Source: Rhodobacteraceae bacterium UBA2776
GTDB taxonomy: Bacteria; Pseudomonadota; Alphaproteobacteria; Rhodobacterales; Rhodobacteraceae
Reading direction: 5' to 3'
Length of the DNA stretch: 64,000 nt
Assembly: GCA_002352425.1 (NCBI GenBank)
Contig: DEIK01000118.1
Span: forward strand, 1 to 64,000
Made by a program: the position numbers and the translations under genes
The notes under the pieces: generated by a model
What the model saw: only the letters and a program-made list of their open reading frames with translations
What the model was told of the DNA's origin: nothing
The model's database searches: none
In this document: positions 10,033 through 17,663 of the stretch, piece by piece
Layout: each line of letters begins with the position of its first letter
Position numbering within the stretch: position 1 is the first letter of the stretch

Positions 10033-10683
10033 TTAGCCCACCAGCATCTTTAGCCCTTGGGTCACGTCTGTGCGCACGGCGAGCCGCAAACCCGGCTCGT
10101 CTCCGGCGCGCAGAGCGGCAATGATAGTACGGTGATTTTGCGGCGGCTCGGTGCGACGCAATCGTCCATAGAGGGCGCACATGGTTGGCCCCAGTTGCAA
10201 CCAGACGGTTTCGGTCATGGCGAGCATCGCGGGTGCTTGGGCGCGCAGATAAAGTGTGCGGTGGAACTCTAGATTGGTGCGCAGATAGGCCACCGGATCT
10301 TGTTTGGAGATCGCCTCGGCGATGGTCTGGTTGATCACCTGCAAGCGGTCAATCAACGCGATATGGGCGCGGGGCAAGGCGCGACTGGCCAGTTCTGGCT
10401 CCAACAGCCCACGCAAGGCCGCCAGCTCCTCGATGCGATCGTTGCCGAGGTCTGGCGTGGTGACACGACCCGAACTGGACAAGGTCAGCGCCCCTTCGGC
10501 GGCCAAACGGCGGATCGCCTCGCGGGCGGGGGTCATCGAGACGCCAAATTCGCGTCCTAGCCCGCGCAGGGTCAGTGCCGTGCCGGGCGCAAGTTCGCCA
10601 TGCATAATCCGTGTTCGCATTTGGCGATACACTTGATCATGGGAGGGGGCGTTTGTGTCGCTGGGTTTGGCTGGATTAAGCAT
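10033..10683 (-). CDS. GntR-family transcriptional regulator, FCD type
   Basis: A 216-residue DNA-binding regulator. The N-terminal winged helix contains QVYRQMRTRIMHGELAPGTALTLRGLGREFGVSMTPAREAIRRLAAEGAL, the standard GntR recognition region, at about residues 18-68. The rest is an alpha-helical FCD ligand-binding domain (LEPELASRALPRAHIALIDRL, LEFHRTLYLRAQAPAMLAMTETVWLQLGPTM), whose conserved Asp/His side chains bind a metal that helps hold a small carboxylate effector. The effector is unknown. A palindrome just upstream (10688-10703) suggests autoregulation. Its neighbours do not suggest a catabolic operon, so its targets may lie elsewhere. Confidence 0.9.
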   Translation of the reverse strand: MLNPAKPSDTNAPSHDQVYRQMRTRIMHGELAPGTALTLRGLGREFGVSMTPAREAIRRLAAEGALTLSSSGRVTTPDLGNDRIEELAALRGLLEPELASRALPRAHIALIDRLQVINQTIAEAISKQDPVAYLRTNLEFHRTLYLRAQAPAMLAMTETVWLQLGPTMCALYGRLRRTEPPQNHRTIIAALRAGDEPGLRLAVRTDVTQGLKMLVG

Positions 10684-10687
10684 AGTT

Positions 10688-10703
10688 TATGTGATCACAA
10701 AAT
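10688..10703. promoter_or_regulatory. Candidate operator for the adjacent GntR gene
   Basis: TTAT-GTGATCAC-AAAA, with a perfect 8-base palindromic core at 10691-10698, begins five bases before the GntR start codon. Short palindromes of this kind are typical of FCD-type GntR operators. Motif match by eye only. Confidence 0.4.
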
Positions 10704-10735
10704 CACCACTGCGGTCAAGTGCGCTCAGTTGATGT

Positions 10736-11428
10736 TTAGTCTGAGAACCGAAAACGGTGTAATTGTTGACCGTGTTGGCGCAGCCAACCACGTGGGGCTT
10801 TATACTGCGGATAGATACCGCCCACCACACGCCAATATTGCGGCGAATGGTTCATCTCAAGCAAATGCGAGACTTCGTGGGCGGCGACATAGTCTAACAC
10901 TTCGGGCGGGGCCATGATCAGGCGCCACGAGTACATTAGGTTGCCCTCGCTGGAGCAAGACCCCCAACGTGAGCGCGTGTCGCGCAAGGACAGGCGGCCA
11001 TAGGACACGCCCAACTGCGCGGCATAGCGGTCTGAGGCCTCAGTCAGGCGGTGACGAGCCGTGATCTTGAGGAAAGCCGCCACCCGCGACATGACGCGTG
11101 CAGGATTGTCTGGCACAGTGATTTGTCCATCAACAAAGCGCGCCACGCGTCCGGGGCCTGTTACCACGTCCACCTCTACACCCTGGAACAGGACTTTACC
11201 GTCGATCATGGGTCTTTCGATCTCGGGCCGTTTGGCAAGTGTCCCTCTAATCCAACCCTCTTTTTCGGTGGCAAAGACTTTCGCCTCGCGTAAGGGCGTG
11301 CGCATCGGCAGGCTCATGGTCACGCGCCCATCCAGCTGCGACACGCGCAGCGATAAACGCCGTGCTTGACGCGTGCGCCTGATCAGAATCGTAACCAAAG
11401 GTGGTCCGGCTAACTCGATCTGCTCCAT
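10736..11428 (-). CDS. YgjP-like metal-dependent hydrolase (M48/DUF45 type)
   Basis: A 230-residue protein of the YgjP/SprT-like zinc metallopeptidase family. The zinc site HEVSHLLEMNHSPQYW (HExxH-like, with the histidine of NHS as the further ligand) lies near the C-terminus. It is preceded by the family motif RDTRSRWGSCSSEGNLMYSWRLIMAP. There is no signal peptide, so it is cytosolic. I place the start at 11428 (MEQIELAGPPLV). The frame is open to 11572, but that extension runs back towards the divergent FYDLN gene and does not resemble the family. Members are linked to stress or nucleotide metabolism in E. coli, but no firm substrate is known. Confidence 0.85.
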   Translation of the reverse strand: MEQIELAGPPLVTILIRRTRQARRLSLRVSQLDGRVTMSLPMRTPLREAKVFATEKEGWIRGTLAKRPEIERPMIDGKVLFQGVEVDVVTGPGRVARFVDGQITVPDNPARVMSRVAAFLKITARHRLTEASDRYAAQLGVSYGRLSLRDTRSRWGSCSSEGNLMYSWRLIMAPPEVLDYVAAHEVSHLLEMNHSPQYWRVVGGIYPQYKAPRGWLRQHGQQLHRFRFSD

Positions 11429-11602
11429 CTGTCCCTGCCCGCGGTGTGGTTTTGTTAACCCATTGTACCGTGTCTTTGGGCCAGATTCACCCTGTAATTC
11501 GCCAATCCGGCGCAGATAAGGCAAAAGCCTTTGACACCCCCGCCTCATTGTGGCACTTGGCCCAGAACTCATGACAACAGCGACAAAGTGAAGGGAAATT
11601 CT

Positions 11603-11929
11603 ATGCCCAACGAAGAATGGGGCGTTAAGCGCGTCTGCCCAGAGACCGGTAAACGGTTTTACGATCTGAACAAGACACCCGTGGTCAGCCCTTACACTGG
11701 CGAAGTTGTCGAAATCGACACTGGCAACAAGTCACGCACGATGGTTGCCGACAAAGAAGATGCCAACAGCAAGGCCAAAGACGCTGATGTTGTTGATGGT
11801 GAAGAACTGCTGGATGATGATGACACATCGGATGTCGATCTGGGCGATGACGTTCTGGAAGACGACGACGACGACACTGTTCCATTGGAAGAGATTGCCG
11901 ATGTTGCCGCACCTGACGACGACAGCTAA
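11603..11929 (+). CDS. FYDLN acid domain protein (TIGR02300 family)
   Basis: A 108-residue acidic protein. The N-terminus WGVKRVCPETGKRFYDLNKTPVVSPYTGE is the FYDLN motif that names the family. The C-terminal half is strongly acidic, with runs of Asp such as DDDDTSDVD and EDDDDD, and is probably disordered. The family is widespread in alphaproteobacteria and has no known function; the Cys near the start stands alone, so a zinc ribbon is not evident. The start at 11603 follows GAAGGGAAATTCT, a good ribosome site. A strong terminator follows. Confidence 0.9.
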   Translation: MPNEEWGVKRVCPETGKRFYDLNKTPVVSPYTGEVVEIDTGNKSRTMVADKEDANSKAKDADVVDGEELLDDDDTSDVDLGDDVLEDDDDDTVPLEEIADVAAPDDDS

Positions 11930-11958
11930 ATCCTAACAACACTTATTACGTTATTTTG

Positions 11959-11993
11959 CCCGCCCTCTGTACCAACAGGGGCGGGTGTTTTTT
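11959..11993 (+). terminator. Rho-independent terminator after the FYDLN gene
   Basis: The stem CCCGCCCTCTGT (11959-11970) / ACAGGGGCGGG (11975-11985) with one bulged base is followed by TGTTTTTT. It lies 30 bases after the stop and next to the end of the convergent flavoprotein gene. Confidence 0.85.
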
Positions 11994-11999
11994 GTGCGG

Positions 12000-13214
12000 T
12001 TAACGGCGACGCAGTATGGAGGTTAGTTTTCGGAACAAGTTCTGTAACCGGCCTTTGGCGCTGAAAAACACGATCAAAAACATTTTCTTGAACCGGAACT
12101 CGCTGCGCAGGGTTTGCATTAACGTCTCTGGATCGACAGTTTTCATGCGTAGAACACTGCGGTCCCACTGGTCAGGACTGAGCATTTGGGCACCACGAGT
12201 ATTCATCAGGAAGCCGAAAAAATAGTCTTTTTGCAACCTGATCCGGCAGGCCCATTCGTATTTCCAAAGGTGCCAGCGGTTGCCGGACTTCACGGTCTTA
12301 CCCAGGTTTTCTCCAAGCAGGCGGCCAAACTCGATGCAAACCCGAATACCTTCGCCCATCGTGGGCGTGGCGAAATTGGCGCTATCGCCGACTCGGATCA
12401 CGTTGCCATAAACCAGTTTTGACTCGTAAGCGATCGAGGGCAGTATGCCACTGTTCACGGTGTAGTCGCCTGACAGATCAATACCGAAGCGTTCTTCGGG
12501 GTTGTTCTCCATGACCTTGTTCATCACGTCGCGGGGCGAAAGGTCTGTGTCCGGGTTGATGACGCCGATGCCAAGGCGAAACATCCCCTCGGGCGTGGGA
12601 AAGCCCCAGCCATAGCCGGACGGCGCACTGTCGCCGAAAAAGATAAACGCCCGCGTGGGGTCATTTTTACCCAGAGGGTATTCATACTCAATGCCAACAC
12701 CCAGCCGTTCGGGTTTTTCAGCCAAGCCCAGAGAATGCAAAACTGAGGTATGCCAACCGGTGCCGTCGACGATGTATTTTGAACGAATCTGGCTTTTCTC
12801 GCCATCACGGGTGCGGATATCTGAAAGGATACTACCGTCATCTTGCAACGCGCAATCCAGAAATTTAGTGGCCAGTAGAAGGTCGCGATCTTTGTGGTCC
12901 GACAAAGAGGCAAGCCATTGGTAAAGCTCGGTGATCGCCAGAATGGCAGCGTTTTTTCCCAAGGGCAATTCGGCATGTTCGTTGTCGGAATAGGCCTCGT
13001 TCTTCTCAAGGACAAGATAGCAATGCTCGGGCACACCTAGGGCCTGTAGGGCCGCCACCCATGATCCGCCGCTTGTGCGCACGGGTTTGCCAATTTCGCG
13101 ATCCTGATGCACGATGATCGTGCTGACATCATCCGGCAAGGTCGAAGCAACCGAGAGCCCTGCCGGACCACCGCCAACAATCAAAACATCGCATTCACGT
13201 ATTTCGCTATGCAT
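12000..13214 (-). CDS. Geranylgeranyl-reductase-like FAD-dependent oxidoreductase
   Basis: A 404-residue flavoprotein. The N-terminus CDVLIVGGGPAGLSVASTL is a GxGxxG FAD-binding fold. GKPVRTSGGSW replaces the usual second-motif region, VDGTGWHTSV follows mid-protein, and GNVIRVGDSANFATPTMGEGI (about 285-305) is the GD motif of the geranylgeranyl reductase / PHBH-like group. A basic C-terminus (RLQNLFRKLTSILRRR) may bind membrane. Known relatives reduce isoprenoid chains, but related flavoproteins act on other substrates, so the reaction is not certain. The start at 13214 has AAGGGGG eight bases upstream; the longer frame to 13280 lacks a comparable site. Confidence 0.75.
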   Translation of the reverse strand: MHSEIRECDVLIVGGGPAGLSVASTLPDDVSTIIVHQDREIGKPVRTSGGSWVAALQALGVPEHCYLVLEKNEAYSDNEHAELPLGKNAAILAITELYQWLASLSDHKDRDLLLATKFLDCALQDDGSILSDIRTRDGEKSQIRSKYIVDGTGWHTSVLHSLGLAEKPERLGVGIEYEYPLGKNDPTRAFIFFGDSAPSGYGWGFPTPEGMFRLGIGVINPDTDLSPRDVMNKVMENNPEERFGIDLSGDYTVNSGILPSIAYESKLVYGNVIRVGDSANFATPTMGEGIRVCIEFGRLLGENLGKTVKSGNRWHLWKYEWACRIRLQKDYFFGFLMNTRGAQMLSPDQWDRSVLRMKTVDPETLMQTLRSEFRFKKMFLIVFFSAKGRLQNLFRKLTSILRRR

Positions 13215-13363
13215 GTGATGCACCCCCTTGCCGCCACTACTGATTGGGTTCAGCAGTAGTATAATTTCGCCCTGATACAAACCGATTTCGTAAAATCAGG
13301 GCGTCTTGAGGCATGGATATCTGTGGTTTCTGTTTGCAATGTGGGGAAATGGTGCTTTTTCGC

Positions 13364-13392
13364 TTGAACTGCCCTTCGTGCTTGCCTAAATA
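13364..13392 (+). promoter_or_regulatory. Promoter of tRNA-Ala
   Basis: TTGAAC (13364-13369), a 17-base spacer and TAAATA (13387-13392) lie 24 bases before the tRNA 5' end. The fit to a sigma-70 promoter is good. Confidence 0.65.
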
Positions 13393-13415
13393 GCGTCTCA
13401 CGACGACCCAATGAT

Positions 13416-13491
13416 GGGGCCTTAGCTCAGCTGGGAGAGCGCCTCGCTGGCAGCGAGGAGGTCAGGAGTTCGATCCTCCTAGGCTCCACCA
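13416..13491 (+). tRNA. tRNA-Ala, anticodon GGC
   Basis: A 76-base tRNA that includes an encoded CCA. The acceptor arms are GGGGCCT / AGGCTCC, the D-arm is AGCTCAGCTGGGAGAGC, the anticodon stem CCTCG / CGAGG encloses the loop CTGGCAG (anticodon GGC), and the T-arm contains GTTCGATCC. The 3' end lies about 80 bases before a truncated integrase gene, the usual position for a tRNA used as an integration site. Confidence 0.97.
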
Positions 13492-13572
13492 ACTTTTTCT
13501 TTCCTGAATAATCTCAATAACTTACTGATATTGCAGGAAGATTTCCGTGGACTGGTACGTTAAAGTGGTACA

Positions 13573-14151
13573 GTGAAGGTCATGGAAAAGATGTCTGGAC
13601 ATACCCGCCTATACCGCCGCGATTCTACGTATTATCACCGTGCAGCCGTTCCCAAGGATATTGTCGCCACCTATGGCAAGGTCGAAGAGAAGTTTTCGTT
13701 ACGCACCAAAGATTACGCGGAAGCCCTACGCCTTGTAAAAATTGCAGCGGTTGAGGTCGATGAGATGTTCCTCAAACATCGGCGGACGCTGGAGAAGGCT
13801 AATACTTTTGCTGATCAACCAGAAACCAATGAGCTTACAACTGCGCAAATCAGAACGATCAAGGCATCCTATCTCCACAGCCTGTTAGATGAGGACAGCG
13901 ACACGCGGGCAGATGGTTTTGAGGACATTGATGATCCAGAGAATTTTGAATATCTCCCACGCCCAACCTTCGAGGAATACACGGAGGCCAATGCGGACCT
14001 AGTTGCCGGAACCCGCCACGATTATGCCAGAGGTAAAGCAGACCCATTCTTTGTGGCTGAAGCCGAAGAGGTGCTAGGTTGGGAAGGCATAGACCTCAAA
14101 CTCTCCCCACAGTCACCTAGCTGGAAACCATTGAGGAAAGCCCTTGTCTGA
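13573..14151 (+). pseudogene. Truncated tyrosine-recombinase integrase, N-terminal part only
   Basis: A 192-codon frame whose start HTRLYRRDSTYYHRAAVPKDIV and FSLRTKDYAEALRLVKIAAVEVDEMF matches the N-terminal domain of phage-type integrases (DUF6538-like). The core-binding and catalytic domains with the R-H-R-Y residues are absent. The frame ends at SWKPLRKALV, where IS-type sequence begins, so the gene was probably cut by insertion. It lies directly downstream of tRNA-Ala in the orientation expected for an integrase that used the tRNA 3' end as attachment site. The start codon is uncertain (GTG 13573, ATG 13582 or ATG 13591). Confidence 0.75.
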
Positions 14152-14512
14152 CGTCAGCGCTTATGGGTCCAAATAGTCGCATTTGATAAGAGAATGTTTT
14201 TGGCTCATCGTAACCACTGAGGAGTGGAACATGAGACAGACAACCGGAATACGCAAAAGCCCTGGCGAGAAGATCGTCAAAGATATCAAGCGGGCCACCC
14301 GCAAGCATTATTCATCCGAAGAGAAGATCAGGATCGTCTTGGACGGGCTACGGGGCGAGGACAGCATTGCAGAGCTATGCCGCCGTGAAGGCATCTCGCA
14401 GGGCATCTATTACAAATGGTCGAAGGACTTCATGGAGGCTGGTAGGTACCAAGAGCTTTCCCGAGGAATTGATCATCGCTGTCACGGCTTCCAGGTCATT
14501 GCTTTGCCTTGA
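14150..14512 (+). mobile_element. Remnant of an IS3-type insertion sequence (left part)
   Basis: It runs from TGACGTCAGCGC at about 14150, where the integrase frame is broken, through the orfA fragment. No matching right-hand inverted repeat was seen downstream to 14808, so the right half is missing. The exact ends are inferred. Confidence 0.5.
14231..14512 (+). pseudogene. Truncated IS3-family transposase OrfA
   Basis: A 93-codon frame with KHYSSEEKIRIVLDGLRGEDSIAELCRREGISQGIYYKWSKDFMEAG, the helix-turn-helix of IS3-type OrfA proteins. After residue 75 or so the sequence (RYQELSRGIDHRCHGFQVIALP) no longer fits the family, where a leucine-zipper region and then OrfB should follow. No OrfB (DDE) frame is present. 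This is therefore a 5' fragment of an insertion sequence. Its left end probably lies just after the integrase fragment near 14150. Confidence 0.8.
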
Positions 14513-14808
14513 CACCAAAATGGAAAGATCATCGGCCAGCCCCACTGGCCACGATCAAACATCCAGTGTGCAGTTCCAGATAGTGCAAGCCCATTGCTCA
14601 CGATATCGGGACCGTCAGGTTCAACCCGCCTGACAGGGGCGGCCTCAAAGTGCACATGTTCGCCTGCACTCCCGCCGCCTTCGTCGAGGTATAAAATCTG
14701 GTTGGAGCAAGCAAAAATTGCTGATGGCAATTTTATCAGACCAGAATGGCAGTCCCCGGGGTCAAAATGGCAAATCTATGGGTGCGTCCACACACATCGA
14801 CGGTGGCT
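14513..14808. other. Gene-free stretch with element debris
   Basis: No convincing gene on either strand. A minus-strand open frame of about 80 codons (14482-14730) has no family resemblance I can name. The stretch probably holds scrambled remains of the integrated element plus the 3' flank of nrdJ, including a hairpin at 14714-14734. Confidence 0.5.
14711..14734 (-). terminator. Possible terminator downstream of nrdJ
   Basis: A perfect 8-base inverted repeat, AAAATTGC (14714-14721) / GCAATTTT (14727-14734), has a 5-base loop. Read on the minus strand it ends in a T-rich run. It lies 75 bases past the nrdJ stop. The stem is AT-rich, so its strength is doubtful. Confidence 0.4.
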
Positions 14809-17064
14809 TTAGCCACATTTACTGTGCCCACAACTGCCGCAGGTCATGCAGCCTTCAACCATCCGCAAGCCGTAGTCGCCGCATTTAGAGCAAGCCGCAC
14901 CGCGCGGCGTGTCCAGGTTGACCACTTGCGCTTGCGGGTCTGCCTTTAGGCCCAAACCCTCGCCCTCGATGAATCCTGTGTGGATCAAGTGGCGCTCAAT
15001 CACACCGCCGATCGCGGCCAATATGGACGGCACATATTTGCCTTCCATCCATGCGCCGCCACGCGGATCAAACACGGCCTTTAGTTCCTCAACCACAAAA
15101 CTGACGTCCCCGCCGCGCCGAAACACTGCCGAGATCATGCGTGTCAGGGCAACAGTCCATGCAAAATGCTCCATGTTTTTGGAGTTGATGAACACTTCGA
15201 ACGGGCGGCGGTGTCCGTTGATCACCAGATCATTCACGGTGATGTAAATCGCATGCTCGCTTTCGGGCCACTTCAATTTATAGGTGCTGCCCTCGAGTTG
15301 TTGCGGACGATCCAGTGGTTCGGACAGGTACACTACATCGGCCCCTGTTTCGGCCTCTGGCACGGATTCGGAGGCCTCGCTCACGGTCAAAACCGATCCG
15401 GTAACGTCGTTGGGGCGATAGGTTGTGCAGCCCTTACACCCACTGTCCCAGGCCTGCATATAAACGTCCTGAAAGTCTTCAAAACTGATATCAACAGGGC
15501 AGTTGATGGTTTTCGAGATCGAGCTATCAATCCATTTTTGCGCAGCGGCCTGCATTTTCACATGGTCCAGCGGAGCCAGCGTTTGGGCATTAACGAAATG
15601 CTCTGGCAGCTCCTTGTCGCCAAATTTCTCACGCCACATCTGCACGGCGTAATCAACAACTTCTTCTTCAGAACGGGTGCCATCGTTTTGCAAAACCTTG
15701 CGGGTGTAGGCATAGGCGAACACGGGTTCGATACCCGAACTGACGTTGCCGGCATAAAGGCTGATGGTGCCGGTTGGCGCGACAGAGGTCAGCAAGGCGT
15801 TGCGGATGCCGTGTTCGCGAATGGCGGCGCGCACGTCCTCGTCCATCGCTTGCATTGTGCCGCTGGCCAGATATTTGTCTGCGTCAAACAGCGGAAAGGC
15901 ACCTTTTTCTTTGGCCAATTCGACGGACGCTAAATACGAAACCCGCGCGATCTGTTTCATCCACGCTTCGGTTTGGGCCGCAGCCTCGTCCGAGCCATAG
16001 CGCAAGCCGACCATCAACAACGCATCCGCCAACCCTGTAACACCAAGTCCAATTCGACGTTTGGCGTGGGCTTCTTGGGCTTGAGCCTCAAGTGGAAAGC
16101 GGCTGGTGTCGATCACATTGTCCATCATGCGAATGGCCGTGGTAACCAGCCGATCCAAAGCGGCCGAATCCAATTTTGCGGTCTTTTCAAACGGATCATT
16201 CACCATCCGCGCAAGGTTCACGGACCCCAGCAGGCAGGCGCCATAAGGCGGCAAGGGTTGCTCACCACAAGGGTTTGTCGCAGCAATGGTTTCGCAATAG
16301 GACAGATTGTTCATCGCGTTGATCCGGTCGATGAAAATCACCCCTGGCTCGGCAAATTCATAGGTCGAGCGAATGATCTTTTCCCACAGGTCGCGGGCCT
16401 GAAGGGTGCGATACACCGTTTCGCCGAATTTCAACTCCCACGCGCCGTCCGCTTTTACGGCCTCCATGAAATCGTCGGTGATCAACACCGACAGGTTGAA
16501 CATCCGCAAGCGCGCGGCGTCCTGTTTGGCAGTGATGAAATCCTCAACATCGGGGTGATCGCAGCGCATGGTCGCCATCATCGCACCGCGGCGCGAGCCG
16601 GCCGACATGATCGTGCGACACATCGCATCCCAGACATCCATAAAGGAAATCGGACCAGAGGCGTCTGCCGCCACGCCCAGCACACCCGCGCCTTTGGGCC
16701 GGATGGTCGAGAAGTCATACCCGATGCCGCCACCTTGCTGCATGGTCAGCGCGGCCTCTTTCAACATGTCGAAAATGCCGCCCATACTGTCGGGGATCGT
16801 CCCCATGACAAAACAATTGAACAGAGTCACGGCGCGGCTGGTGCCAGCGCCTGCGGTGATGCGGCCTGCCGGTAAGAATTTGAAATCCTCCAAGGCGTCG
16901 TAGAACTCTTGCTCATGGCCCTCGGTGTCGCCTTCGGCCAATGCAGCCGCGATTCTACGCCAGGTGTTCTCGACGGTTTCGTCCACAATCGCACCGTCGC
17001 GGTCCTTTAGGCGATACTTCATATCCCAAATTTGCTCGGCGATCGGCGCAGAAAAATGGCTCAT
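14809..17064 (-). CDS. nrdJ: Adenosylcobalamin-dependent (class II) ribonucleoside-diphosphate reductase
   Basis: Reduces ribonucleotides to deoxyribonucleotides with a thiyl radical generated from coenzyme B12, with or without oxygen. The 751-residue protein shows FLPAGRITAGAGT, TLFNCFVMG with the first active-site Cys, MQQGGGIGYDFSTIRPKGA, and NPCGEQPLPPYGACLLGSVNL with the radical Cys. The C-terminus is CSKCGDYGLRMVEGCMTCGSCGHSKCG-like, a Cys-rich ribbon that serves as the redox shuttle. I start it at the ATG at 17064 (MSHFSAPIAEQIW) after TGAGGATTCCCGAC; the extra five codons upstream would need a TTG. No cobalamin riboswitch was recognised in the leader. Confidence 0.96.
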   Translation of the reverse strand: MSHFSAPIAEQIWDMKYRLKDRDGAIVDETVENTWRRIAAALAEGDTEGHEQEFYDALEDFKFLPAGRITAGAGTSRAVTLFNCFVMGTIPDSMGGIFDMLKEAALTMQQGGGIGYDFSTIRPKGAGVLGVAADASGPISFMDVWDAMCRTIMSAGSRRGAMMATMRCDHPDVEDFITAKQDAARLRMFNLSVLITDDFMEAVKADGAWELKFGETVYRTLQARDLWEKIIRSTYEFAEPGVIFIDRINAMNNLSYCETIAATNPCGEQPLPPYGACLLGSVNLARMVNDPFEKTAKLDSAALDRLVTTAIRMMDNVIDTSRFPLEAQAQEAHAKRRIGLGVTGLADALLMVGLRYGSDEAAAQTEAWMKQIARVSYLASVELAKEKGAFPLFDADKYLASGTMQAMDEDVRAAIREHGIRNALLTSVAPTGTISLYAGNVSSGIEPVFAYAYTRKVLQNDGTRSEEEVVDYAVQMWREKFGDKELPEHFVNAQTLAPLDHVKMQAAAQKWIDSSISKTINCPVDISFEDFQDVYMQAWDSGCKGCTTYRPNDVTGSVLTVSEASESVPEAETGADVVYLSEPLDRPQQLEGSTYKLKWPESEHAIYITVNDLVINGHRRPFEVFINSKNMEHFAWTVALTRMISAVFRRGGDVSFVVEELKAVFDPRGGAWMEGKYVPSILAAIGGVIERHLIHTGFIEGEGLGLKADPQAQVVNLDTPRGAACSKCGDYGLRMVEGCMTCGSCGHSKCG

Positions 17065-17128
17065 GTCGGGAATCCTCAAAGGTGATGGTAAGGCATACCA
17101 GAATAGGGGTAACGCAAAGGTCGGTCAA

Positions 17129-17156
17129 TTGCCTTTGGCATCTTATGCGCTATGAT
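17129..17156 (+). promoter_or_regulatory. Possible promoter of the DUF1489 gene
   Basis: TTGCCT (17129-17134), a 16-base spacer and TATGAT (17151-17156) lie 38 bases before the GTG start at 17195. Confidence 0.5.
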
Positions 17157-17194
17157 GTTACGAGTCGGGCTATAGCACATCTTGGGGGTTCTAG

Positions 17195-17626
17195 GTGGCC
17201 AAAACCATAAATCTAGTAAAACTATGTGTCGGAATCGACTCAGTCGAGCATCTCGAAAGCCATCGTGCTACCCGACGCCTAGAGGGCACAGAAAGCCTAA
17301 ACCAACATATTACCCGCATGTGGCCACGACGCGAATCTGAACTGCTGAACGGCGGCTCGATTTATTGGGTGATCAAGGGCGTGATCCAAGCCCGCCAAAT
17401 TGTGTTGCGGCTGGACGAAGTGATTGGCAACGACGGTATTCGACGCTGTGGCATAGTGATGGATCCCGAAATTATCCGCACCCAGGCCGCGACGCGGCGT
17501 CCGTTTCAAGGCTGGCGTTATTTGGAACCGATCGACAGCCCTGCCGATCTGGGCAATAGGGCCGTTGCGCAAGATGATCTGCCGCCAGAATTGATGACCG
17601 CATTGGCCGATATCGGGGTACGGTAA
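17195..17626 (+). CDS. DUF1489 family protein
   Basis: A 143-residue protein (MAKTINLVKLCVGIDSVEHL...) of the DUF1489 family, which is common and uncharacterised in alphaproteobacteria. It shows the family features RMWPRRESELLNGGSIYWVIKGVIQARQ and TRRPFQGWRYLEP. There is no signal peptide, so it is cytosolic. The start is a GTG at 17195 preceded by TTGGGGGTTCTAG. It is divergent from nrdJ and convergent with the MalY-like gene. Confidence 0.88.
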   Translation: MAKTINLVKLCVGIDSVEHLESHRATRRLEGTESLNQHITRMWPRRESELLNGGSIYWVIKGVIQARQIVLRLDEVIGNDGIRRCGIVMDPEIIRTQAATRRPFQGWRYLEPIDSPADLGNRAVAQDDLPPELMTALADIGVR

Positions 17627-17631
17627 GCCGC

Positions 17632-17663
17632 GCCGCTCATCAACCCTTACGGCTTTCCTCGCT
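17632..17663 (-). repeat. 32-bp dispersed element, copy 2 of 3
   Basis: It spans the short gap after the DUF1489 gene and the last codons of the MalY-like gene, where on the minus strand it encodes the C-terminal SEESRKG and the stop. It matches 28 of 32 bases of the copy at 27573-27604. Confidence 0.7.

Noticed and set aside
14482..14730. About 80-codon minus-strand frame in the debris after the transposase fragment
   Set aside because: No recognisable family or ribosome site; it lies partly over the IS fragment.
14803..14816. Hairpin GTGGC-TTTA-GCCAC over the nrdJ stop codon
   Set aside because: Five-base stem without a T-run; the stop codon lies in its loop, and a better candidate terminator lies further on.
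15973..16875. Open frame of 300 codons on the + strand across nrdJ
   Set aside because: It is antisense to the well-supported nrdJ gene, has no family match and its composition is that of a shadow frame.
17065..17194. Possible cobalamin riboswitch in the nrdJ leader
   Set aside because: The leader is only about 130 bases and shows no B12-box-like sequence or plausible riboswitch fold.
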